Source of the DNA: Typha latifolia
Taxonomy: Eukaryota; Streptophyta; Magnoliopsida; Poales; Typhaceae
DNA: 64,000 nt
NCBI GenBank assembly: GCA_019914945.1
Contig: CM034101.1
Span: 4,971,188 to 5,035,187, forward strand
Reading direction: 5' to 3'
In this document: positions 50,836-60,786 of the stretch, in pieces
Numbering within the stretch: position 1 is the first letter of the stretch
Layout of the letters: every line of letters begins with the position of its first letter
Notes under the pieces: model-generated
Seen by the model: the letters and a program-made list of their open reading frames with translations, nothing else
Told to the model about the DNA's origin: nothing
The model's database searches: none
Translations under genes and position numbers: made by a program

Positions 50836-51810
50836 TCAAGATCACCAACCCAAGCTTCAATTCCTATCATTGCCTCCTCTACGACTTCATCTCTTCCAGC
50901 AACTTCTGCTCTGGTGACCTCTCCAAAGTCTCCCTTCTACTTCACCACCCTCTAGAACCCAGTGCATCACTATGGAACCGACTCATACGTTTCTCGGACG
51001 AATGCAATCCAAGCCTAGAGTTTTTATGCTTTCTACTGCGCCATGCTTCTCCAAGGAATTTACCCGGGCAAAGAAACATTTCATTTGGTTCTCTATTTTG
51101 GCATCGCGCTCTTCGTGAATCTTTCGGTATCCCTAGGATGGAGCTAGACATGATCATTATGTCTGACCTACTTAAACTTGATTCGAACTTGCCCAATTTT
51201 AATTGGACTAAGCCAGGCGGGACCCGAGCTTTTGCCCTCCCTGCCCCGCTTGAAAGCTCGATCCACTATTCTTATCTATTGTCCGACTCATAATGCATCT
51301 ATATTCCTATAAATTTTTTGATCCCATATTAAATATTTAGTAAATTATATATCAATATATAAATATGTTTTCACGAAAGATAACTAAAATATCTTCATAT
51401 AAGCTCATTAAACTCAGCCCAATAAGATATAATATAATTTATATTTAACATATTATGTTAGACCTATTATATCTAACCTAAGCCCAACATCTAATGGGCT
51501 AGTGGGTAGTAATGACTAGAATATTCTAGCTCGGTCCTAACCCGGCTCGACCTGAGTAATTGGATGAGTCGGGCCGTGAACAAATATTTAAGCCTAGTTG
51601 GCTCAAAAAACCTAGCCCAAACTTGGCCCGGCCCGGTTGATGATCACGTCTAGATATGACCATCATTGCCGACTAATAGAGTAGGGCTTTGCTTCTGATA
51701 TGCTTTTGTTATTGGTTTATTGAACTTTTTACTCAAAATATGACTACTTGAGTGATGCTGAGCAGTTGTTCGATGAAATGTATAAGGGGGATGTGATTGC
51801 CCACATGGGT
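50836..51810 (+). pseudogene. Pentatricopeptide-repeat (PPR) protein relic, interrupted by a repeat element
   Basis: One frame around 50840-51050 reads SGDLSKVSLLLHHPLEPSA followed by SLWNRLIRFSDECNPSLEFL. A shifted frame then gives MLLQGIYPGKETFHLVL. Past an inserted repeat (51144-51652) comes YDYLSDAEQLFDEMYKGDVI. These match successive PPR motif parts (the EP...LWN.LIR, ML..G..P....F..VL and A..LFDEM...DV patterns) of plant organelle RNA-binding proteins. There are frameshifts, only two or three motifs remain, and the insertion splits the relic, so it is not functional. Confidence 0.6.
51144..51652. mobile_element. GC-rich terminal-repeat element, copy 1 (non-autonomous)
   Basis: The left end CTAGACATGATCAT and the right end, reverse complemented, CTAGACGTGATCATCA form near-perfect inverted termini. 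The interior holds CCCGGC/GGCCCGG-type motifs near the right end. It shares interior sequence with copy 2 at 53217-53830, for example GTAGTAATGACTAGAATATTCTAGC versus GCAGTAACGGGCTAGACTATTCTAGC. No clear target duplication was found. Confidence 0.55.
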
Positions 51811-52736
51811 CAAGCTGTAGGTTGAAATTTTGAGCTAGGCTAGGTCAACAAAGGTTTGGCTCATATCGCCTTTTATTGGCTGGGTTCAACCAAGCAAGGG
51901 TGCAAACCAGGCTTAAGCCATGCTTTAGCCAATTCATTTTGGGCGGGTTTGGGCTGAGCTTGATCAGGTTCGGTCAATTAATCACCTCTGAGGATAGTAT
52001 AGAAGATAGCCAAGCTTTTATATCAACTCAAGAGTTCTAAAACTTAACTATCAAGTATTTCCATTGTTAAAAGCTGGGAAATATATATTTTAGGGTTAAT
52101 TACACTTTACCCTCGTGTAGCTTTGCCCAATTCTATAAATTTTTGTACTTACAATAAAACACTTAACCTCAGTCTTGACTGAAGTCCAATTATTATATTA
52201 TTTATCATATTTGATCAAACATAGGTCACATTTGAAAATTCACATTAAGGACAAAGTTATAAAAGATTTGATTAGTTTTGTAATATATTTAAAATAATAT
52301 CAATCAAATTTTAGATGATAAAAATATCACAAAAAAAAAATATTTAATATATTCGTCATATATTTATCATTTTAAACCCAATTGGTATTATATTAGATGC
52401 ATTAGAAAGATAACTAAATCATCTACAAGTTTGTCTCTAATAAAGATCTACAAATTCAACTTCTAATTTAGTCGGATATAATAAAAAATATAGGGATCGT
52501 ACATTATTCAAGACATATGGGTGGGTTAAGTGATTAAAATTTAAAATGTCTTTCTATTTGTCACCCTTGTAGCATTTATGCAATTATTATATGCAACTAC
52601 TTAAAAATCTCAATATAGAAAAACTAAGATGCCATTTTAAGTTAAGAAAACAAATATTAGATACTAAATGCCGCGCATAGAATAAATTTTAAAAATCAAT
52701 TCTAATTTTAATCTAACTGTAACGATTATAAATTTA
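51811..52736. other. Intergenic region, no gene seen
   Basis: AT-rich with scattered repeat debris. A GGGTTAATTACACTTTACCC segment at about 52093 resembles one arm of the foldback MITE that follows. Confidence 0.45.
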
Positions 52737-53075
52737 TAGGGTTAAATATAATGTATCCCCATATAGTTATGCATAAAATCACTTTACTCCTATGTATTTT
52801 AGAAAGTCTCCAACCAGTGTCTATGCTTATGACTAAAGTAAGACAATTAGTTTTTCTAATAGTTTTGCTGTATTATATCAAAATCTGTATGTCTTCTCTA
52901 ATCAATACGATAGAGTCATTTTGATCATTTTGACATTATTTAGTTAAGTTTAATGAAAAAAATTAACGATTTTACTTTAGTCATAAGTATAGAAATTAGT
53001 TTGAGACTTTTTTAAAATACATAGGGGTAAAATAATTTTGGGCATAGATACATATATTAAAATGTATTTAAGTCA
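52737..53075. mobile_element. Foldback-type MITE with long inverted arms
   Basis: The left arm (about 52737-52862) and right arm (about 52965-53075) are inverted copies. For example ACTCCTATGTATTTTAGAAA in the left arm matches the reverse complement of the right arm, ACCCCTATGTATTTTAAAAA, and TATGCTTATGACTAAAGTAA matches TATACTTATGACTAAAGTAA. Arms are about 110-125 bases around a short spacer. No coding capacity. A transcript could form a long imperfect hairpin. Confidence 0.75.
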
Positions 53076-53216
53076 AATTTATATCTTTTGCCTTGAAAAG
53101 ATTTAAGTGGAGTAATTACTAGGAGGAGGAGTTCATTTCGTTGGGAGACGAAGTGGCCCGCCTTTTACCGGGCAAAGTGGAAACAAGCAAGCCCAATGTT
53201 TAGTTATGGATTGGTA

Positions 53217-53830
53217 GACATGATCAAATGGCCCAGCCCGCCCATGCTCAGCCCGACCCGGCCCGGTTTGGACCGAGCTAAGCCCAGCCCGGACCTGGTT
53301 TAGGCCCGGCCCGAGCTCGAACTACCCATGGGCGGCACGGGCCAGCTCTTTGCCCACCCGACCCGGCCCGAAAGCCTGCCCGTTTGGCCCGCAACTAAGC
53401 TCGCCCGTCTGTTACAGTACTTTGCCCTTCTGCTACAGTAATTTACCGCTTCTACAGTAAAAATATTTTGGCATTATACCGTTTTGCATTATTTTAAGCA
53501 CACATTTAAAAAAATTTAATTTTTTTTAATTTTTTTAAAATGGAGGAATATAAATATATATTTTAAAATAAGCTAATAGTTAAAAAAAATCTAAAAATAG
53601 CTAAAATATGGGTTGGGCCGAGTGATTGGTGGGTCGAGCCGGCCTGGCTCGACTGGTTAGCCCGATCTCTCACGGGCCAACGGGCAGTAACGGGCTAGAC
53701 TATTCTAGCCCGGCCTGAACCCGGTCCGGCCCGAGTGATTGGTGGGTCGGGCCATGGACAAATACTTAATCCTGGTTGGCCCGAAAAGCCTGGCCCGAAC
53801 TCGGCCCGGCCCGCCCGATGATCACTCCGA
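53217..53830. mobile_element. GC-rich terminal-repeat element, copy 2
   Basis: Begins TAGACATGATCAAATGGCCC and ends GCCCGATGATCACTCC. The termini and interior resemble copy 1 at 51144-51652. It is rich in GCCCGGCCC / GGGCCGG motifs at both ends, with an AT-rich middle (about 53460-53610). No transposase. Confidence 0.5.
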
Positions 53831-53918
53831 GTCCAAGCAACACGAGCCAAGAGCGAGCCGCACATGGCCCACTCTTTTCGATCCGGTGTGTGCCCGTCGT
53901 TCCCTTTCGCCTCGTGAG

Positions 53919-53924
<6 letters not shown>

Positions 53925-53956
<32 letters not shown>
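53925..53956. repeat. (CT)n microsatellite
   Basis: About 15 CT dinucleotides, followed by a TTGCTTTTGAATAGCC unit present twice in tandem. Confidence 0.9.
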
Positions 53957-53958
<2 letters not shown>

Positions 53959-54254
53959 TTCCCTTGCTTTTGAATAGCCTTGCTTTTGAATAGCCTTGCT
54001 TTCAAGCAAGCTTTTGCATGCATTCCAATGGCAGAGAGCAGAATCTTCTTTACGAGAGAAGGAGATGATCGAAACTGTTATGATTTGATTTTTTATTTTT
54101 CTTTGAAACTATTATGATCCAAACTTTTATGGCTAGAGCCCATAGGCCTAGGCCCACACACGTAGCAGAGCGGTCAGGTTTGAACTCTCTTAGGTAGGCG
54201 TTAGAGTTGATATTTGAATTCACTGGGCTTTAGGATGGTCCAACCCAAAGCATA

Positions 54255-54262
54255 TATATATA
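54255..54262. repeat. Putative target-site duplication (left) of hAT element 3
   Basis: TATATATA abuts the left terminus and also follows the right terminus at 58926-58933. Both lie in simple AT repeats, so the match has limited weight. Confidence 0.55.
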
Positions 54263-54539
54263 TAGGGGTGAAAACGGGTCGGATTAAGTCCGACCCAACC
54301 CACTATCCGATTCGGATCGGATCGGATACGGATAGGAAAATCCTATCCGATCCGGATTCGAATACGGATACGGATAGCTATTTCAAAAAATATCCGGATC
54401 CGGATACGGATAGCCTTTTAGAACAAAATTCGGATCCGGATACAGATATGGGTTTAGTTGATTTTGTCGGATACGGATTTGGATAACGGATATCCGTTTA
54501 CCCGCTTAATAAATACCCAACTAAAGTTACTAAACCATA

Positions 54540-55060
54540 CCTCTATCTCTCATCTACTCACCATCTCCCCCAAATCTCCATCGCCCTCACGGCCTCACCG
54601 GCTCACCCGTTTTCACCGCCTCCCTCCTCCAGCCCTCCCTCGTCGACCTCGGCTCTCCTCCACCGGCCTCACTCCACGGGTCCTCGATCCATCGCCATCA
54701 CCGCCCTTACCGCCCGCCGCCTCCATCTAAAATCAGCCCACCACCCTCACCGCCATCACCGCCTCCATCTACTCACCATCTCCCCCAAATCTCCATCGCC
54801 CTCACAGCCTCACTGCTAGCTACGATGCCACCTCTATCTAAGGACTAAAATCCACATCGCCCTCACCCATTTTCACCGCCTCCCTCCTCCGGCCCTCCCT
54901 CGTCGAACTCGGCTCTCCTCCACCGGCCCTCCCTTGTCGACCTCAGCTCTCCTCCACCGGCCTCCCTCTACGGGTCCTCCTCCACCGCCACCGACCCTCC
55001 CTCCACGGGTCCTCCCTCCTCCACCGCCTCCGGCCCTCCCTCCACTCCACTGGTCAGGTA
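54540..55060. repeat. Imperfect C-rich repeats inside hAT element 3
   Basis: CATCTACTCACCATCTCCCC occurs near 54550 and 54766, and blocks of the type TTTCACCGCCTCCCTCCTCC...CTCGTCGACCTCGGCTCTCC recur several times with small changes. The stretch has no believable coding capacity. Confidence 0.75.
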
Positions 55061-55371
55061 CTATATATCATTCATAGCCATTTTTTACATTAACTAATTA
55101 TAATAAAGTTAATGTTAAGTGTATTTGTGAGGCATTTTAAGCAAAATGTATATTATCTTTTTATCTAAAAACTATCTGTCAGTGACATCCACTATTAGTC
55201 TATTACTAGTTTTATCAAGCTGAAGCTGAGAGAGAGTCTACCTATGATTGAGATTGAAATTGAGTAGGAAATAAGAGAATGTTTCTCAATTCTATGAATA
55301 TCCCATTGTAGATCTGGAATTATAGAAGCATCACTATAGATTTGGCCTATATATATCTCAAAAAAACTCTA

Positions 55372-55479
55372 TTATATTACAATTGCAAAAGTCCCCCAAA
55401 TGAAATAAGAAACTTTCAGTGCTTCCATTGCTCCAACACTTGCAACTATCAACAGAGAAGCCTTGCCATCAGAACCCAT
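55372..55479 (-). pseudogene. Host-like gene fragment resembling wound-induced (DUF3774) N-terminus
   Basis: The minus strand from ATG at 55479 reads MGSDGKASLLIVASVGAMEA, then LK and an unrelated tail ending at about 55372. The AxVASVGAxEALK pattern recalls the start of plant wound-induced DUF3774 proteins (an A.S.GAVEALKDQ pattern), but the conserved RWNYALRS core does not follow. A TATA-like CTATATATA lies about 90 bases upstream on the same strand, near 55570. It lies inside hAT element 3, so it may be a captured or previously inserted host fragment. The identification rests on about 20 residues. Confidence 0.35.
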
Positions 55480-55943
55480 CTCTTTTCTTGCTCCTCTAAT
55501 GGTGAAGTAGATTTCTGTGGCTTTTTTGAGTTAATTTGATGAGAAGAACTCAGAAGCTAAGCATGTATATATAGAGAAAGAGAGAGAGAGGTTTGGAGAA
55601 GAGGTGTTGTTAGTTTATTTTGGAAATAAATAAATTGCCTCTGTTTTGTTAGTTTATTTTGGAAGTCCTTGTCTATTTTATATTGTTCCTTGTTGTCACC
55701 TTATTACAGATAGAAGCCACGTTTTCATGACTCTTTGACTAAATTGTCTTTGTTTGCATATTTTCCAGCTAGCTTTTTTTCTCTTATCTCCTATCTGATA
55801 TTTTTGCAATTTGGAAGAATAATTAGTTTTCAAAAATTATTAGACTGGTAAGAATATTTTTGTATTTAATGTATTCTATCTTGTATGCTTTGACCTTTAA
55901 TGTTTTAGCTGTAATTAGTTTTAATATCCATGTTTAGGAGTCA

Positions 55944-57898
55944 ATGGCATCTACAAGTGCATCAGTTCAAGGTGACACCTCAAGAAGTGTTTTTAATGAT
56001 GATAGAACAAAGAAGAAGAAGTTGACATCAGATGTCTGAAATAATTTTGAGAAAATTAAAGAGACAGAAGTAATTGATAGAAAAATAATTCGCAAGTACA
56101 AGGCAATATGTAAATATTGTTGAAAACAATTTAGTGGGGAAAATTCTATGGGAACATCACACTTGAGGAATCACTATAAGAACAATCATAATAGAGATAG
56201 AGGGCAAATGGTACTCAATCTCACAAAAGTTGGAGAAGATGGAATGTTAGAATCATACAAATATAATGAAAAAACAAGTCAAAGAAAACTTATCATGGCA
56301 ATAGTAATGCATGAATATCCTTTCTCTGTTGTAGAACATAAGTATTTTATTGATTTTATAAAATCTCTACGGCCTGCTTTTCCAACAAAGTCACGGATTA
56401 CTATCAAAAAAGAGATCTTGGAACTATATGTTGAGCAAAAAAAGATTTTATATGATATGTTTGCTTCACTTTCATGCCGTATGAGTGCTACCATAGATCT
56501 TTGGACTTCTAGACAAAATAAAGGATATTTGTGTGTTACAATACATTTCATTGATGATGAATGGAGTATTCAGAAAAGAATCATAAATTTTATGCATTTA
56601 GAAGGAAGACATACAGGGTTGAATCTCTGTCAAGCATTTCTAAAGAATATGATTGATTGAAATATTGACATGAAGCTCTTTTCATTAACTTTAGATAATG
56701 ATTGGACTAATGATATTTGTGTTAGAGATGTGGTTACTCGGCTGAATGGACAACAAGCTCTTGTTTGTGATGGCATATTTTTTCATGTTAGATGTGCCAC
56801 ACATATTATTAATTTAGTTGTGCAAAATGGTTTGAAGAAAATAAAAGATGTAGTGGAGAATATTCGTCATATAATTATAATTCTAAAAAATTCACCTTTG
56901 CAATGGGAGGAGTTTCTCAAAAAAGTAAGAGAATGCAATTTAGATACCAATAAGTCTCTTTCATTGATGTATCTATAAGATGGAATTCTACATATTTGAT
57001 GCTTAAATATGCTATATATTATAGCAATGCATTTAAGCGACTTTATTATGCTGATCCAATTAAATTTGCTGCATGTCCAACAAATGAGCAATAGGAGAAA
57101 GCATCAATGTTATGCAAATATTTGAAAACATTCCATACGATTACTGAATTGCTTTCAGGAACTTCATATCCGACAGCTAACTTGTTTTTCAAAGAATTTT
57201 GTGCTATTCAGTTGCAAATTAAAGAATGGTGCAAAAGTTTTGATGAACTTGTTCTTTCCATGGCAACATCAATGCAAGACAAATTTGATAAATATTGGAA
57301 GCAATGCAATCTTATACTAGCAGTGGCTTCATTTTTGGATCCTCGGTACAAGATGAAACTTATGGTGTATTACTTTCCTAAAATTTATCCTCTTGGTGGT
57401 GTTAAGGAATTTGAGGAAGTTCGTGAAGTCATAAGGAATTTGTATAATGAATATGCGTCCAAATTTTCTTCTCCGCCTGATTCGGATGTGAATATAAATA
57501 ATAGCCAAATGTTGAATAGTGGTAGAGTTGATCTTGATGTTGATGAAGATTTAGAGCAATTTTTAAGTGAGGAATGTCAACAACAATCTATTAAGACAGA
57601 TTTGAATCAATATATTGAGGATGCCTCACCTTTATGGCAACGTAATGACAGTAAATTTGATTTATTATTTTGGTGGAAGACAGAAGGTAGTGGAAAGTAT
57701 CATATATTATCACGAGTTGCCCGTGATGTATTAGCAATTTCAGTCGCCATAGTTGCATCTGAATCTGCATTTAGTATAGGTGGCCGAGTAGTTGATGCTT
57801 ATCGTAGCAAGTTAGATCCCGAATCAGTGGAAGTTTTAGTATGCACTCAAGATTGGATAAGATCTACAAGAAAAGATAATGATTATAATATTCGATAG
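55944..57898 (+). pseudogene. hAT transposase of element 3, several stop codons and a frameshift
   Basis: From ATG at 55944: MASTSASVQG; a BED finger (CKYC ... HLRNHYKNNH); MAIVMHEYPFSVVEH; ATIDLWTSRQNKGYLCVTIH; LTLDNDWTND; CATHIINLVVQNGL; RWNSTYLML (shifted frame); TSYPTANLFF; DPRYKMKL; and the dimerisation domain ([25 protein letters not shown]). Lesions: TGA at 56037-56039, 56121-56123 and 56658-56660; a frame change near 56965 before RWNSTYL; and TAG near 57092-57094. Three of the four stops fall where I expect Trp. A possible last exon follows around 57952-58025. This copy cannot produce a transposase. Confidence 0.85.
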
Positions 57899-58925
57899 TA
57901 TTTTATAAAATAGTATTGTTTACTAATGTTCATATACTTTTTTCTTTTTAGGACAAATAGCATCAATTATTCAGGATGTTGAACAATCTGAAGATGTTGA
58001 TTTAAATGGGGGAGTAATCATATTGTAAGTATTTTTAACTTTATATTTTAAGTTGATTAATCTAGTTTTTTTATATTACTTTTAAGTTGGTTAATTTAGT
58101 TTCATTTATTTTGTAGATGCACTTGAAGAGGACGATTGTTTGAATGGCCGGATGTTTAGATGTTTTGTTTCTCTAACTTTGGGATGTTAATACTTTTTAA
58201 ACTTGGTTAATTTTATTTGTTGAAGTTTATGTAAACTTGTGTCAACTCTAAACTTTATTTTTATGGATATTTTAATTGCTTTTGTGGTTGATAATGTGAA
58301 CTTGTGTTAGGATAATTTATTTACTTTTATGGTTGACAATGTGAACTTGTACCATGATATTATATTTGCTTTTATGGTTGACAATGTGAACTTGTGTAAC
58401 GATGTTATATTTGCTTTTATGGTTGATAATATGAACTTGTGCAAAAATATTTTATTTGCTTTTATGGTTGACAAAGTTAGAATCTTATTATTGTTGTTGT
58501 TGTAATTTTTGGATTAAGGTTTAGATCATTAGTTTATGCACATTATGTTTGTTTAAAATCTATAATTTTTTTTTATTTTTTCTTTTTGCACCGTTACTAT
58601 CTTTTTGCCAATGAATCAGTTCTCAAATATTGTAAGTTTTGTTCAGATTATATTTGAATAATTTTAGACTTGATTGATATTCGTAGTAAGTTCATATTAA
58701 TTGTTTAAAATTTGATACGTATCTGTTTAAGATCCGAAAATTTATTCGATCAGTATCCGAAAACTATTCGATCCGTATCCGAAAACTATCCGATCCGTAT
58801 CCATTTTCTTAGGATATAATTTTAATTTTTGCTATCCGTCAAATATCCTTATCCGAATCCGTATCTGGATAAAAAATATAGATTCGGATATGGGTTGAGC
58901 AGTATCCGATCCGTTTTCATCCCTA

Positions 58926-58933
58926 TATATATA
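58926..58933. repeat. Putative target-site duplication (right) of hAT element 3
   Basis: TATATATA directly follows the right terminus, within an AT-rich tract. Confidence 0.55.
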
Positions 58934-58999
58934 TTTATATATATATAACAAAGTACATAACCAACATCAACGCATAACATTCAAGTTTAAAACTACCAC

Positions 59000-59429
59000 T
59001 TACTCTTCGAGCTCGAAAGCAGACAGGTTGAAGCTATCAGAAAGCCCAGCGCCAGTCTTAAAGGTGATCTCCCCTAAGGTGGAGTTTTCAATGAATACCT
59101 CTACCACTGTGAGCCACAAACATCATTTCTCTAGTCTTCACCCCAGTGATCTTCTCTAGCTTTCCCTTCTCGACAAAGGCAGTTACTTCGGAGGCGTACG
59201 GCACCACCTGTTTGTTTTTTTTGAATGTGTGATCCTTCTTCTTCTTTTGGACAAACCATATGAATCCGGTCGTACGATTGTAGCCAAACTCTTCGATGTC
59301 CTCAAGAGGGAGGAGGCCTTTGGTAAGGCTGAGCACTTCGAGCATTTTGATGGATTTGTTCTCGCAGAGGATGTCTCCTTGGAAGATCTCGGCACCCTCA
59401 CGGTGGTTGACAATAGCTTGGGATGCCAT
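59000..59429 (-). pseudogene. DUF538 family protein, copy A, frameshifted
   Basis: DUF538 proteins are small plant proteins of uncertain biochemical role, often stress-responsive. The frame from ATG at 59429 reads MASQAIVNHREGAEIFQGD, LLPLEDIEEFGYNRTTGFIW, KKKKDHTFKK and EKITGVKTREMM. It then goes off frame because of one extra base near 59112 and stops at 59088. The correct frame resumes as VFIENSTLGEITFKTGAGLSDSF and ends ...FELEE with stop at 59000-59002. Without the insertion it would match its neighbours in length (about 142 aa). The lesion is a single base, so a sequencing error is possible. It is divergent from copy B, with 891 bases between start codons. Confidence 0.85.
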
Positions 59430-59869
59430 TGATATCTATCTAAGAAGAAGAGATTGAAGTTATTGTTAAGTAAAAAAGAATGACTTGAAACTTGAAAGAT
59501 CGATTGGGAGGTAGGAGGTGTTAACAAAATAACAAAACTTAGAACAGGCCTAAAGGTTCTGATGATGAAAGATTAGTAGTTATAGAGGGACTATATAAAG
59601 AGGGTGTTAGAGATTATTAAATATTTTAAAGGAGTAGAATGTGATGACAAATTACACTAGGAGATATGTTGTTCTTCTGTGAGAACTTGGTAAGTCATTA
59701 TCTGCTGCGATATGTCCAAGTAAGATGGGTTTGAAACTTGGCTTATAATTAAAGAAGTCTTGTAAAAGCCAGTGACGGTGTATATATTAAAGAGGTCTTA
59801 GAAGAAGACTACATATATAACAACTGATGAGAAGAACTGGATGGACCTTGGAATCATTTGCATGGAAAG

Positions 59870-60025
59870 TTAGTTATAGCCGGAGAGTTTGACCGAGACC
59901 ACTAAACTTCTTGCATCGAAGTATTGGTTACGGATATTGAACATGACTTTGTTGATATCTCTGACCAAATCAGCTAGCAATCCAACACTAGCATTCGTTT
60001 GTGGACCCAAGACCAACTTCTCCAT
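59870..60025 (-). pseudogene. Unidentified 51-codon frame within the DUF538 A-B promoter
   Basis: From ATG at 60025 the minus strand reads MEKLVLGPQTNASVGLLADL, then VRDINKVMFNIRNQYFDARS, then LVVSVKLSGYN and a TAA at 59870. The composition looks like real protein. A homologous but frame-broken version exists in the C-D spacer at about 63520-63690, keeping VRDINKAVLNI..QYFDGK and LVVSVK.SG. I do not recognise the family. It may be the relic of a gene duplicated along with the DUF538 pair, or an upstream short exon. Confidence 0.4.
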
Positions 60026-60189
60026 GAACTAGCAATTGATGAAACATTACAAATTATGGAGCACAAAACTTTGACCTGATGATAAAAAAAAAAAACTAAC
60101 TCCTTTTTTATTTGTTGGACTAGCTCAAGCAATTATATGCCTGGTCTCTACGATTGCACACAAAGTCATCTACCTTTTGCACCATCCAT

Positions 60190-60201
60190 CTATAAATACT
60201 C
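60190..60201 (+). promoter_or_regulatory. TATA box of DUF538 copy B
   Basis: CTATAAATACTC lies 130 bases before the start codon. The same sequence at the same spacing precedes copy D at 63835. Confidence 0.7.
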
Positions 60202-60320
60202 TCCTTCCTCCCAAGTGTTTCACATAGCTTACCACTAACTAACAGTTATCTCACCTGCATTTCTCTTAGTTCTACCACTTCCTCTCCTAATCTGTTTCTA
60301 CAAAACATTTGAAAGAATTA

Positions 60321-60749
60321 ATGGCATCCCAAACTATTGCAAACTACCGTGAGGGTGCTGAGATCTTCAAAGGAGACACGCTTTGCAAGAAAAACTCCAT
60401 CGAATTGCTTGGAGAGGTCGGACTTCCTAAGGGTTTACTCCCTCTCGAGGATATCGAGGAGTTCGGCTACAACCGTGAGGCCGGGTTCATATGGCTCATC
60501 CAAAAGAAGAAGAAGGATCACACATTTAAAAAGATCAAGCAGGTTGTGTCGTATGCCCCTGAAGTCACGGCATTCATCGAGAAGGGAAAACTGAAGAAGA
60601 TCACCGGGGTGAAGACCAGGGAGATGATGCTGTGGCTCACCGTCGTGGAAGTTTACATTGAGGACCCTTCTTTGGGGAAGATCACTTTCAAAACAGGAAC
60701 TGGGCTCTCGGATAGCTTCGTAATCTCTGCTTTCCAGTTGGACGAGTAG
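60321..60749 (+). CDS. DUF538 family protein, copy B, intact
   Basis: A single-exon 142-residue protein of the plant DUF538 family; its reaction is unknown. It begins MASQTIANYREGAEIFKGD and contains GLLPLEDIEEFGYNREAGFI, QKKKKDHTFKKIKQVVSYAP, KKITGVKTREMMLWLTVVEV and a C-terminal GKITFKTGTGLSDSF. No signal peptide or membrane segment is seen; the protein is Lys-rich and probably soluble. The start matches that of copies C and D. A TATA box sits 130 bases upstream. The last 33 or so bases, including the stop, are tandemly duplicated just after the gene. The first stop is used, so the protein is not altered. Confidence 0.9.
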   Translation: MASQTIANYREGAEIFKGDTLCKKNSIELLGEVGLPKGLLPLEDIEEFGYNREAGFIWLIQKKKKDHTFKKIKQVVSYAPEVTAFIEKGKLKKITGVKTREMMLWLTVVEVYIEDPSLGKITFKTGTGLSDSFVISAFQLDE

Positions 60750-60786
60750 TTATCGTAATCTCTGCTTTCGAGTTGGACGAGTAGTT
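60719..60786 (+). repeat. Short tandem duplication across the stop codon of DUF538 copy B
   Basis: CGTAATCTCTGCTTTCCAGT followed by TGGACGAGTAGTTA is repeated immediately downstream with one change (CCAG to CGAG). The unit is about 34 bases. Confidence 0.85.

Larger units (their letters stand above)
54263..58925 (+). mobile_element. hAT-superfamily DNA transposon (element 3), decayed
   Basis: Terminal inverted repeats read TAGGGGTGAAAACGGGTCGG (left) and TAGGGATGAAAACGGATCGG (right, reverse complement), with two mismatches in 20. Subterminal arrays of CGGATCCGGATACGGATA and TATCCGATCC occur on both sides (about 54300-54500 and 58735-58915). The element carries a transposase at about 55944-57898, a C-rich repetitive stretch at 54540-55060, and a small host-like reading frame on the minus strand near 55.4 kb. 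It resembles element 2 in general plan, but its termini and subterminal repeats differ. Confidence 0.85.
59430..60320. promoter_or_regulatory. Shared intergenic promoter of DUF538 copies A and B
   Basis: A TATA-like CTTTATATAG (minus strand, at about 59590-59600) lies about 165 bases upstream of copy A. CTATAAATACTC (plus strand, at 60190) lies 130 bases upstream of copy B. The segment resembles the C-D spacer over most of its length, including GGTAAGTCATTATCTGCTGC, GTTTGACCGAGACCACTAA and GTTGATATCTCTGACCAAA. Confidence 0.7.

Noticed and set aside
53695..54023. ORFs on both strands with Arg-Glu or Ser-Leu repeats
   Set aside because: Translations of the (CT)n microsatellite and GC-rich repeat element.
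54555..54730. Pro/Ser/Arg-rich ORF starting in the hAT element 3 leader
   Set aside because: Imperfect C-rich repeats give open frames by composition; no conserved domain.
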